Below are positions 1 to 6,952 of a stretch of 18,560 nucleotides of DNA, piece after piece. Position 1 is the stretch's first letter, and each line of letters begins with the position of its first letter. The DNA is from Candidatus Bathyarchaeota archaeon (lineage in GTDB: Archaea; Thermoproteota; Bathyarchaeia; Bathyarchaeales; SOJC01). The DNA lies in contig DAOWHM010000009.1 of the NCBI GenBank assembly GCA_030641425.1, forward strand, positions 1-18,560, in the 5' to 3' direction. The position numbers and the translations under genes were made by a program. The notes beneath the pieces were generated by a model. It was given only the letters and a program-made list of their open reading frames with translations. It ran no database searches and was not told where the DNA came from.

Positions 1-710
1 ACTTCCTCTTTAATCATCTCTTGAACCTTCCCGTTTATCTTCAGATTATGTTCCTCTAAAGCTTCGGGATCAAGGTACAAACTTTTAATCAGATTTGGAG
101 GGCGTCCCTTAGCACCTGTCAAAGCCCATCCTTTCATAGGAAGACTCACTTGAGTTCTCTTTTCAAACTCGACTGGTTCCATCATTTGACCCATATAACC
201 ATCTCCCAAGATCATCACAGGATTTCGATATTTATCTGCAAGATCGAAGGATTCCATTGTAAGCGAAACAGCTTCCTGCACAGTATGAGGTGCCAACACA
301 AGCAGATGATAATCACCATGTCCTCCACCCTTAGTCGCCTGGAAGTAGTCAGATTGCGAAGGTTGTATACCTCCCAATCCAGGTCCACCCCGCATTATAT
401 TCACTATGACGCATGGAAGCTCAGCGCCAGCAAGATAAGAAATCCCTTCTTGCATAAGGCTGACCCCAGGACTAGAAGAAGAAGTCATCACCCTTTCCCC
501 TGCCCCTGCTGCGCCAAAGAGCATGTTAATAGCGGCTACTTCACTCTCTGCCTGAAGGTAAACCCCACCAACCTCTGGAAGGCGTTTAGACATATACTCG
601 GGGATTTCACTCTGAGGAGTAATAGGGTAACCAAAGAAGTGTTTACAACCAGCTTGAATTGCAGCTTCAGCGATGGCTTCGTTACCAGTCATAAACCTCT
701 TATCCATCAT
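1..710 (-). CDS. vorB: 2-oxoacid:ferredoxin oxidoreductase alpha subunit, VorB type (partial, C-terminus off the left edge)
   Basis: Oxidative decarboxylation of a 2-oxoacid (branched-chain 2-oxoisovalerate or a related acid) to acyl-CoA with ferredoxin as acceptor; cytoplasmic. Reading the minus strand from ATG at 710, the frame stays open to base 1 and gives about 236 residues. Visible are the thiamine-pyrimidine domain signature GYPITPQSE, the AESEVAA stretch with the Glu expected to contact the thiamine ring, an SSSSPG turn, and the glycine-rich [14 protein letters not shown] region followed by GGGHGDY, which I associate with VorB-type rather than pyruvate- or 2-oxoglutarate-type alpha subunits. 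The start overlaps the stop of the upstream ferredoxin gene (ATGA), so translation is probably coupled. The TPP-binding beta and the gamma subunits should lie beyond the left edge. Family assignment is strong; the exact substrate is inferred. Confidence 0.88.
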   Translation of the reverse strand, partial: MMDKRFMTGNEAIAEAAIQAGCKHFFGYPITPQSEIPEYMSKRLPEVGGVYLQAESEVAAINMLFGAAGAGERVMTSSSSPGVSLMQEGISYLAGAELPCVIVNIMRGGPGLGGIQPSQSDYFQATKGGGHGDYHLLVLAPHTVQEAVSLTMESFDLADKYRNPVMILGDGYMGQMMEPVEFEKRTQVSLPMKGWALTGAKGRPPNLIKSLYLDPEALEEHNLKINGKVQEMIKEE

Positions 711-937
711 CTCTTCCCTCCAACCTTCTTCTCTCGATAAACCTCTATGGCAACATCAGGACATGTTATTGCGCACAAAGTGCAACCAGTGCATTTCCCA
801 TTTGGATCAACAAACTCAGCTGGATAGTAACCCTTCGAGCTGATCCGCTGAGAAATGCTGATGATGTGGAATGGACAAGCATACACACACAACTCGCAAC
901 CTTTACAGACATTCTCGTCAATAACGATTTTGCCCAT
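707..937 (-). CDS. Ferredoxin-like (delta) subunit of a 2-oxoacid:ferredoxin oxidoreductase
   Basis: A 76-residue protein carrying two [4Fe-4S] cluster motifs: C11, C14, C17 and C21, then C49, C52, C55 and C59, each followed by a proline-containing turn. This is the dicluster ferredoxin layout of KorD/VorC-like subunits, which pass electrons from the thiamine/cluster core of the enzyme to free ferredoxin. It is the first gene of the leftward operon and overlaps the start of the alpha subunit by 4 bases. The start is an ATG at 937, with a GAGAGG sequence about ten bases upstream as a likely ribosome binding site. The length is usual for the family. The only uncertainty is which 2-oxoacid enzyme it serves; the neighbouring alpha subunit points to a VorB-type enzyme. 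Confidence 0.88.
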   Translation of the reverse strand: MGKIVIDENVCKGCELCVYACPFHIISISQRISSKGYYPAEFVDPNGKCTGCTLCAITCPDVAIEVYREKKVGGKR

Positions 938-1118
938 TTCACATTATCCTCTCTGCAGCACTGATTTGTGTTCGAAAACACACATTTACCTTCATGACAC
1001 GCACCATTTCTGAGAAGTAACAATAACCACCATATAGGGAAAAGTGTTTCGCAAAGGATCCTATCCAGTCTCCTGTAGAGAAATCTCACTGCTGACGCCT
1101 TAACTGAGATGGGGAAAC

Positions 1119-1128
1119 GTGTATATTC
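1119..1128 (+). promoter_or_regulatory. Candidate TATA box for the porCDAB operon
   Basis: A GTGTATATTC sequence lies about 45 bases before the porC ATG. With the usual archaeal spacing of about 25 bases from TATA box to start site, transcription would begin near 1147 and give a leader of about 20 bases that contains GAAGGAA as ribosome binding site. The call rests on position and base composition only. Confidence 0.35.
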
Positions 1129-1168
1129 AACGATTCAAATGTAGAACGAAAGATTGAAGGAACGTTAA

Positions 1169-1729
1169 ATGGCAAATTTACAGGAAGTACGATGGCACGG
1201 TCGAGGCGGACAAGGTGCATGGACAGCAAGCGAACTCCTCGCCAAAGCCGCTATCATTGAGGGAAAGCATATCCAATCATTCCCAGAGTTCGGACCTGAA
1301 CGCATGGGCGCGCCTTTAGCAGCTTACACCAGAATCAGCAACGAACCAATTAGACTCCACTGCTCCATATACAACCCAAACTTAGTAGTCGTACTTGACC
1401 CAACACTGTTACGATCGGTTGATGTATTGGCTGGTCTTACCGAAGAGGGAACGATAGTTGTCAACACTCAAGAAAACCCTCAAACACTCAAAGAGAAGTT
1501 AAAAATAACCTCACAAAAAGTCTGGACAGTTCCAGCAACGGACATTGCCATCAAAATCTTAAATGCTCCCATCACAAACACCGCAGTGCTTGGAGCCACA
1601 ATTCATGCGTCATCACTAGTAAACCTGGAAAGCCTCGAAAAGGCTGTCAGAGAACGCTTCAGAGAAGAACTAGCTGAAAGAAACATAGCTGTAATAAGAA
1701 ACGCATACGAGGAGGCAAAAACTGCATGA
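1169..1729 (+). CDS. porC: Pyruvate:ferredoxin oxidoreductase gamma subunit
   Basis: Gamma subunit (186 residues) of the four-subunit archaeal pyruvate:ferredoxin oxidoreductase, which converts pyruvate and CoA to acetyl-CoA and CO2 with reduction of ferredoxin, and in autotrophs can run in the carboxylating direction. The N-terminus has the family hallmark WHGRGGQG (residues 9-16), followed by FPEFGPERMGAP (39-50), both typical of the gamma domain that takes part in CoA binding. Length is normal. The ATG start at 1169 has a GAAGGAA stretch about seven bases upstream. Its stop overlaps the porD start (ATGA), and the order gamma-delta-alpha-beta matches archaeal por operons. Specificity for pyruvate rather than another oxoacid is inferred from the subunit set and the alpha subunit. 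Confidence 0.93.
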   Translation: MANLQEVRWHGRGGQGAWTASELLAKAAIIEGKHIQSFPEFGPERMGAPLAAYTRISNEPIRLHCSIYNPNLVVVLDPTLLRSVDVLAGLTEEGTIVVNTQENPQTLKEKLKITSQKVWTVPATDIAIKILNAPITNTAVLGATIHASSLVNLESLEKAVRERFREELAERNIAVIRNAYEEAKTA

Positions 1730-2013
1730 ACAAGACACTCAAAGGATGGAAAGACATCCCGATTGCCGGAGTCTGCTGGAAACCTGCCACACAATACCTC
1801 ACTGGTGACTGGAAAACTTTCAAACCCATCCATGATGCTGAAAAATGCACAAAATGTCTTCTTTGCCCCATGATCTGCCCAGATTCTGCCATAAAATGGA
1901 ATCAAACTAACGAGGAGATTGAGTTCGACTATGACTTCTGCAAAGGCTGTGGCATATGCGCCAACGAGTGCCCAGCTGACGCTATAAAGATGGTGAGAGA
2001 AGGTGGAGAATAA
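1726..2013 (+). CDS. porD: Pyruvate:ferredoxin oxidoreductase delta subunit (2x[4Fe-4S])
   Basis: A 95-residue ferredoxin-like subunit. About 36 N-terminal residues resemble those of PorD proteins (CWKPATQYLTGDWKTFKP region). Then come two cluster motifs, C41/C44/C47/C51 and C72/C75/C78/C82. It relays electrons from the core clusters to the external ferredoxin. The start codon at 1726 overlaps the porC stop by 4 bases, and the C-terminus overlaps the GTG start of porA by 11 bases, so the cluster is tightly coupled. Nothing is unusual in length or motif content. Confidence 0.93.
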   Translation: MNKTLKGWKDIPIAGVCWKPATQYLTGDWKTFKPIHDAEKCTKCLLCPMICPDSAIKWNQTNEEIEFDYDFCKGCGICANECPADAIKMVREGGE

Positions 2014-3244
2014 GTTGGCAGTTGCGCAACAGAAAACCCTTGCAATGAACGGTGATGAAGCGGTCGCTCTCGCCGTTAAACAATCAGATGTAGACGTGGT
2101 TGCAGCGTATCCCATAACACCACAAACAATCATTGTTGAAAGATTAAGCGAATACGTAGCAAATGGCGAAGTAGAAACCGAGTTCGTCTGCACAGAATCT
2201 GAACACAGCGCTTTAACCGCTTGCTTAGCTGCATCTGCCACTGGAGCTCGAACCTTCACAGCATCAGCCTCAGCCGGTCTAGCGTTGATGCATGAAATAC
2301 TGTATGTCACATCTGGATGTAGAGCACCCGTAGTGATGGCCATCGCAAACCGAGCCCTATCCGCCCCTATAAACATACACTGCGACCACTCCGACAGCAT
2401 GGTAGAGAGAGACAGTTGCTGGATACAGATCTACGCAGAGAACTCACAGGAAACCTACGACTCAATGATCCAATCTTTCAGAATAGCTGAACATCTACAG
2501 GTGCTTCTCCCAGTTATGGTTTGCCTAGATGCATTTGTCCTCAGCCACACCTTGGAAAATGTCCAAATCTTGGCGGATGAAACCGTCCGGAAATTTGTTG
2601 GTGTTAGGCAATTTCCATTGGTGATGGGTCATGAGGGCAAAGAGGTACCTTTCAAGCTTGACCCTAATAACCCGATAACAATGGGTCCTCTAGACCTTCA
2701 TGACTACTATTTTGAGCATAAAAGGCAGCAAGAAGAAGCAATGAAGATCGCCCCACGGATTATCAAGGAAATACACGAAGAGTTCTCCCGAATCAGTGGG
2801 CGCAAATATGGAAATGGACTCATTGAGGCTTACCGTCTTGAAGACGCAGACATCGCTACAGTCTGTGTCGGCTCAACTGCCGGCACAACAAAAACGGTAG
2901 TAGATCACCTCCGAACTAAAGGGACAAAGGCAGGCCTACTACGGCTTAGAACTTTCAGACCGCTCCCATTAACTGAAATCATGGGGGCATTGGAAAACGT
3001 GAAGGCGCTGGCAATTATGGATCGAAGCAATAGTTTTGGAGGAAGTGGTGGACCAATATACCATGAAATCAGACACTCCATGTATGATGCTCCTACGCAC
3101 CCACATATTGTGAACTACATATATGGACTTGGAGGAAGAGATATGCCCCCAACAACTATTCTCAACATCTACAAAGACTTGCAGGAAATCCTCCAAACAA
3201 AGAAGGTGAAGAGAGATGTACAATTTGCAGGAGTACGACAATAG
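2003..3244 (+). CDS. porA: Pyruvate:ferredoxin oxidoreductase alpha subunit
   Basis: Alpha subunit, 413 residues, which binds the pyrimidine end of thiamine diphosphate. The N-terminal domain shows AAYPITPQT (about 34-42) and the TESEHSAL stretch (about 64-71) with the conserved Glu. SASAGLALMHE and NRALSAPINIHCDHSD follow, and a C-terminal transketolase-like domain begins near residue 285 (CVGSTAGTTKTVVDHL). The length is that of stand-alone PorA. The start taken is GTG at 2003, eleven bases inside porD, because a purine-rich GAGAGAAGG sits just upstream. The first ATG, at 2045, has no such site. The protein is followed after 11 bases by porB. Confidence 0.93.
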   Translation: MENKLAVAQQKTLAMNGDEAVALAVKQSDVDVVAAYPITPQTIIVERLSEYVANGEVETEFVCTESEHSALTACLAASATGARTFTASASAGLALMHEILYVTSGCRAPVVMAIANRALSAPINIHCDHSDSMVERDSCWIQIYAENSQETYDSMIQSFRIAEHLQVLLPVMVCLDAFVLSHTLENVQILADETVRKFVGVRQFPLVMGHEGKEVPFKLDPNNPITMGPLDLHDYYFEHKRQQEEAMKIAPRIIKEIHEEFSRISGRKYGNGLIEAYRLEDADIATVCVGSTAGTTKTVVDHLRTKGTKAGLLRLRTFRPLPLTEIMGALENVKALAIMDRSNSFGGSGGPIYHEIRHSMYDAPTHPHIVNYIYGLGGRDMPPTTILNIYKDLQEILQTKKVKRDVQFAGVRQ

Positions 3245-3255
3245 GAGACAATAAG

Positions 3256-4230
3256 ATGACAACAACATCTTGGAAACCTACTGCAAAAGAGATCGTGGAA
3301 AAAGCGGAACTCTTCACATCTGGACACCGAGCATGTGCAGGATGCGGTCCAGCTATCGCCCTACGACAGGTAATGAAGGCCACAAGGGGTCCTACAATAG
3401 TCACAAATGCGACAGGATGCATGGAGGTCGTTTCAACAATCTATCCCTACACCGCATGGAAAGTTCCTTGGATCCACACAGCCTTCGAAAACGTTGCAGC
3501 CAACGCTTCAGGCATCGAAGCCGCCTTGAAAGCCATGAAAAGAAAAGGAAGACTTGCACATGAAAATATCGATGTCATAGCGTTTGCTGGTGATGGAGGA
3601 ACATTCGACATTGGAATCCAAGCACTTTCTGGGGCTGTAGAGCGAGGTCACGACTTTCTGTATGTACTCTACGACAACGAAGCTTACATGAACACAGGCA
3701 TCCAACGAAGCGGAAGCACCCCTCACGGCGCATCGACCACTACATCACCTGCTGGCAGAGTGATCCCAGGCAAACTTCAATACAAGAAGCCCATCGCTGA
3801 TATCATGGTAGCGCATGAAATCCCTTATGTCGCAACAGCTTCAATCGCCTACTGGCAAGATCTACTAGTGAAAGCTAGAAGAGGCTTGGAAACAGAAGGC
3901 CCAGCTTTCATGCATATCTTTACGCCTTGTCCAAGAGGGTGGCGTTACGACACAAGCAAAACAATAGAAATCGCTCGCTTAGGAGTAGAAACATGTATCT
4001 TCCCACTGTGGGAAACAATTGATGGCGAATACAACTTGTCTCCTCAAAGCAAAATCTTTGCCTTGAAGCCTGAAAGGAAAAAGAAGATTTCCGGATATCT
4101 TAAGATGCAAAGACGGTTTAAACATCTATTCAGACCAAAATTCAAACACGTGATTGATGAGATTCAACATAGAGTCGATGAACGCTGGAACAGACTCCTA
4201 AAAAGGTGTAACATGACTCAATCAGATTAG
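3256..4230 (+). CDS. porB: Pyruvate:ferredoxin oxidoreductase beta subunit (TPP-binding)
   Basis: Catalytic beta subunit, 324 residues, carrying thiamine diphosphate and the proximal [4Fe-4S] cluster. Cluster ligands are visible as C27 and C30 (ACAGC), C55 (TGC) and C225 (PCPRGW). The thiamine diphosphate motif starts at GDGG (112-115) and ends at DNEAYMNTG (140-148). It starts at ATG 3256, 11 bases after porA, with GGAG eight bases upstream. It is the last gene of the porCDAB run. Its stop overlaps the stop of the convergent DUF2070 gene by 3 bases. All expected cofactor residues are present, so an active enzyme is likely. Confidence 0.94.
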   Translation: MTTTSWKPTAKEIVEKAELFTSGHRACAGCGPAIALRQVMKATRGPTIVTNATGCMEVVSTIYPYTAWKVPWIHTAFENVAANASGIEAALKAMKRKGRLAHENIDVIAFAGDGGTFDIGIQALSGAVERGHDFLYVLYDNEAYMNTGIQRSGSTPHGASTTTSPAGRVIPGKLQYKKPIADIMVAHEIPYVATASIAYWQDLLVKARRGLETEGPAFMHIFTPCPRGWRYDTSKTIEIARLGVETCIFPLWETIDGEYNLSPQSKIFALKPERKKKISGYLKMQRRFKHLFRPKFKHVIDEIQHRVDERWNRLLKRCNMTQSD

Positions 4231-6062
4231 AGTTGAAGAAGAAGTATAGCAACTATCAAAAGCAAGCCTGCACCTGAGAATATTGGAACTGATATTCTTT
4301 TAGCCTTCTGGAGAGCCCTATCTGCAAGGAGAGACATCTTTTCTATCTGTTTCTCTCCAATAACTCGAACATTAGGAACAGCTCCAACCTTCCAAGAAGA
4401 TGATGAAAACTCCAAATTCTCTAGAGCTCTTTTGACAGTGTCCTTTATGTAGTCGATCAACTTCTCATGAGAGATCACTTCACCAATTGGATGATACCCA
4501 CGCTCATTCATGACAATAGCATTTACAACGTGAGTGTCAGTAGTAAGAACCTCTCCTTCGTCGACTCCCAAATCCTTAAGGGCCTTAAGAATCTTCTCCC
4601 TCAAACCTGAAACCATGTTGTTACCGTCAATAGTCACGTAGACACTGATTTGCCGACTAACCCGAAATACCAAAGCACAAATCCCTCCCGGACCGATTCC
4701 ATCTTCAAAAGTGAATTCATCAGGAACGACTTTCGCAGCGCCAACTTCAAACGTAGAAGGCTTGAGAGTGACAGCTTCAGACAGAACTTTGAGAGCAGCC
4801 TCTTTCAAAGACTCCAACGCCTCCTCAACATTATACAAGCCATCAACACTGTTATGCGCGTTAATGACAATCACATGAGCCAATCCTAGTTTAGAAGCCT
4901 TTTCAAGAATAGCATCGCCAACTTTCTGAGGAAAATCCTCAGTGGTCTCCGGAGCCAAAGTTAAGGTTAAGACCGCGCAATCTCCGAAAATCTGGCAACT
5001 TGAACCTGCAACGCCTCTCTGAGTTCTCACGAAAACCGAGGCGTTCGAAGAAAACTCTAAAAACTTACTCGATTCTAAGATGCTTCTTAACACCTTTTGA
5101 TTTTGCAGTTGAGAAGAAAGGTCAAATTCGTGCCCGAATAAACCATGAGGAGTGGAAACAACACAAGGATGTTCTTTCTCCAACGCTTCTTGTAGCATAG
5201 ATGGAAGACGACTACTTCCTACGTTTCTGAAAGGTCCAGGATGAACAGATGAGACAGCAACTATGGACTTTAATCCGCTTTTTCTCCCAAAGGCGAGGAG
5301 GCTATGACTAATGGTCTTCTCACACCCAAAGGTCTCGAAGATCTTCTCAACAGGGCCCTCCAGATCCTCCATCCAATTTGCGAGGAAAGCCCTTAATATT
5401 GTAGTCGTAGGTGTCTGAAAGCTCTCAGTGCCAGCAATATCTACATAACGAAGAAAAGCAAATGCTGCAAGAATCGACGTTGGAACAGAGAGAAGGAGAT
5501 AAGCCAGCAAGGTTACTCCAAGAGGATATCCAACAACCCAAAGTGTGTAAAACATGGGTAGAAGGCAAAGAACTGGCTGCATCACAGACGCTGGAATGAC
5601 TATCCGACGAGGTTTGAAAGAGGTGAAAGAAAGCACAACCAACCTGAGAATGCAGACAGCAGCGAATCCAACCAAGAGAAGGCTCAGCCAAAGACTCCAA
5701 GAGCCAAAGATAAGGGTTAGTATGGAGCCAACCCCGAGAAACCCAAACCACAACAAAAGTGAAAACAACGAAAGACCACCACAACGTTTTGCAGTATAGA
5801 TTGGATCAAACCTCATTAGGACTCGTTTGAAGACCAAATCGGAAAACGTGGAAAGTAGGAAGAGAAGAAAGCTGAATTGCATCGCCAACATCACTCCTGA
5901 AAACGAAAAGAAATAGGGCAAAGCCACTACTAGAGCACCCCCCACCATACACAACAAAAAATTCAGTACTAGAATCTTCTTGTAAGAAGGCATAGTGAAT
6001 AAGGATGAATAATGTTTAGTAGCCCTCTCAACGGAATACTCTAAACTTCTCGCGGTACCCAA
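4227..6062 (-). CDS. DUF2070 family archaeal membrane protein
   Basis: A 611-residue protein of the archaeal DUF2070 family (COG3356, which I recall as described as a membrane-associated lipid hydrolase related to neutral ceramidases; no member's activity is known to me). About six hydrophobic segments fill residues 30-205. A long soluble domain (about 210-590) follows, and a final membrane anchor (591-611). The soluble domain has histidine-rich conserved patches: SSVHPGPF (H274), PHGLFGHE (H306, H311), INAHNS (H403) and TDTHVVN (H511), plus IDGNN (478-482). These look like metal-ligand positions. The first in-frame start is TTG at 6062, directly after a stop. The next candidate, ATG at 5993, would remove conserved residues before the first membrane segment, so TTG is preferred. 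A CTTTAATATCC box on the minus strand at 6108-6118 is a possible promoter. Confidence 0.87.
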   Translation of the reverse strand: MGTARSLEYSVERATKHYSSLFTMPSYKKILVLNFLLCMVGGALVVALPYFFSFSGVMLAMQFSFLLFLLSTFSDLVFKRVLMRFDPIYTAKRCGGLSLFSLLLWFGFLGVGSILTLIFGSWSLWLSLLLVGFAAVCILRLVVLSFTSFKPRRIVIPASVMQPVLCLLPMFYTLWVVGYPLGVTLLAYLLLSVPTSILAAFAFLRYVDIAGTESFQTPTTTILRAFLANWMEDLEGPVEKIFETFGCEKTISHSLLAFGRKSGLKSIVAVSSVHPGPFRNVGSSRLPSMLQEALEKEHPCVVSTPHGLFGHEFDLSSQLQNQKVLRSILESSKFLEFSSNASVFVRTQRGVAGSSCQIFGDCAVLTLTLAPETTEDFPQKVGDAILEKASKLGLAHVIVINAHNSVDGLYNVEEALESLKEAALKVLSEAVTLKPSTFEVGAAKVVPDEFTFEDGIGPGGICALVFRVSRQISVYVTIDGNNMVSGLREKILKALKDLGVDEGEVLTTDTHVVNAIVMNERGYHPIGEVISHEKLIDYIKDTVKRALENLEFSSSSWKVGAVPNVRVIGEKQIEKMSLLADRALQKAKRISVPIFSGAGLLLIVAILLLQL

Positions 6063-6218
6063 TCAATTGATGCCCCAATTATAATCCTTGGAATTAGCTT
6101 CTTCTCGGATATTAAAGTTGGCAGATCTCTGGCATAAACGGACAGGTTCACCCCAATGAAACAAGATGAAGCCTCTCCTGTTTTCAAGCGTGGGCAACCT
6201 ATGAACAGCATAACAGTG

Positions 6219-6228
6219 CTTTTATATG
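6219..6228 (+). promoter_or_regulatory. TATA box for the small Sm-like gene
   Basis: CTTTTATATG is close to the archaeal TATA consensus. It lies about 65 bases before the ATG at 6293, predicting a start near 6250 and a leader of about 40 bases. The call is based on sequence and spacing only. Confidence 0.45.
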
Positions 6229-6292
6229 CAGAACACAACAGTGAGGATAAAGTTTTATTTCACCCACACCAATACAAGGTTAGAGACTGTTT

Positions 6293-6580
6293 ATGCCAAC
6301 CAATACACTTCCACCTCCATCGATCTTTCACATGCTGGAGAAAAACGTGGGAAAGGAACTCTTAGTAATCTTGGATCGCTCCTACGGGTTTGAAGGGACA
6401 CTGGTAGCCCTGACACATAATCCACCAGGGATATGGCTCTCAAATTCTGAGGCAGTAGTCTTCCGAGCTACTATCGCAAACCCTATACCTCAGATTGCAG
6501 GTCGAGAGGAAAGAAGTGAAATATTCATTAACCTAAACTCGGTTCAACGGATAGAAGTTTTACATAAAAGCCACAAATAG
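6293..6580 (+). CDS. Small conserved-looking protein, possible Sm-like fold (uncharacterised)
   Basis: A 95-residue protein I do not recognise with certainty. After a proline-rich start, residues 13-41 read like the first Sm motif: a short helix (FHMLEKNVGK), a hydrophobic strand (ELLVILD), then a Gly-containing strand (GFEGTLVAL). Residues 75-91 (SEIFINLNSVQRIEVLHK) resemble the Sm2 strand pair. Between them is a longer variable loop (about 55-72). This supports a small RNA- or protein-binding beta barrel by inference only. ATG 6293 is taken as start; an internal ATG at 6332 would begin directly at the putative Sm helix, but neither has a strong ribosome binding site. It has its own TATA-like box and converges on Sec61-beta with a 15-base gap. 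Confidence 0.62.
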   Translation: MPTNTLPPPSIFHMLEKNVGKELLVILDRSYGFEGTLVALTHNPPGIWLSNSEAVVFRATIANPIPQIAGREERSEIFINLNSVQRIEVLHKSHK

Positions 6581-6595
6581 CAGCTTTCAGCCAAG

Positions 6596-6769
6596 TCAAC
6601 TTGGGCGCATGACCTGCGCTAATACACACATAATTATCAGAGCTACGGAAAGGACTGCAATAAGCTCAGGCCTAATCTGGATGCCTTTTGTCTCCTCTTC
6701 GAAAAACCTTAGTAAACCAGCACTCGCTGCAGGCATCGGTGTCCCGCTTCCTTTCTTCTTTCTGCTCAA
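6596..6769 (-). CDS. secG: Preprotein translocase subunit Sec61-beta (SecG-like)
   Basis: Small subunit of the SecYE-beta protein-conducting channel in the cytoplasmic membrane. Read from TTG at 6769 it is 57 residues. It has a lysine-rich start (SRKKKGSG), the family signature SAGLLRFFEEETKGIQIRP (about 16-34) and one membrane helix (about 35-55) with a short tail. The frame extends to a GTG at 6802, but those eleven extra codons contain the TATA box and are not family-like. The TTG lies about 26 bases from the centre of that box, which predicts a leaderless or nearly leaderless mRNA. Family membership is clear despite the size; the start is inferred. Confidence 0.88.
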   Translation of the reverse strand: MSRKKKGSGTPMPAASAGLLRFFEEETKGIQIRPELIAVLSVALIIMCVLAQVMRPS

Positions 6770-6789
6770 TCCAATATCCCCAACAACTG

Positions 6790-6799
6790 GTTTTATATT
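6790..6799 (-). promoter_or_regulatory. TATA box for Sec61-beta
   Basis: On the minus strand the sequence reads GAATATAAAACC around these bases. Its centre is about 26 bases from the TTG at 6769, the standard archaeal distance from TATA box to transcription start. The first transcribed base would therefore be at or very near the start codon. Confidence 0.5.
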
Positions 6800-6911
6800 C
6801 ACTGATCCTTAGCTAATTAATGTTACGTGTTAACTTCCGGAAATGCCTTAGGGTTTTCTCACTAACATATTTCAGCTAATCCACGTTGAGGTATCCAGTT
6901 GATTTTCAAAG

Positions 6912-6920
6912 CTTTTATGG
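6912..6920 (+). promoter_or_regulatory. Candidate TATA box for glyA
   Basis: CTTTTATGG preceded by a purine-rich CAAAG, a possible BRE. The predicted start near 6942 would leave a very short leader containing GAGGG. The match to the TATA consensus is imperfect. Confidence 0.35.
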
Positions 6921-6952
6921 TGGTTGTGAGTGTTCAATAGGGCAGAGGGACA

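Noticed and set aside
150..740. A 196-codon plus-strand open frame
   Set aside because: It lies opposite the VorB-type alpha subunit, whose minus-strand reading is full of family motifs; the plus-strand product is rich in His, Ser and Arg with no domain.
766..1089. A 107-codon minus-strand frame across the divergent promoter region
   Set aside because: It overlaps the dicluster ferredoxin gene in another frame and has low-quality composition.
1603..2400. A 265-codon open frame on the minus strand
   Set aside because: It is antisense to porC, porD and porA, which have clear family motifs. The antisense product has no recognisable domain.
6041..6238. A 65-codon minus-strand frame upstream of DUF2070
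   Set aside because: It overlaps the DUF2070 start in another frame, has no ribosome binding site and no recognisable family. A lost gene end cannot be excluded, but there is nothing to support it.
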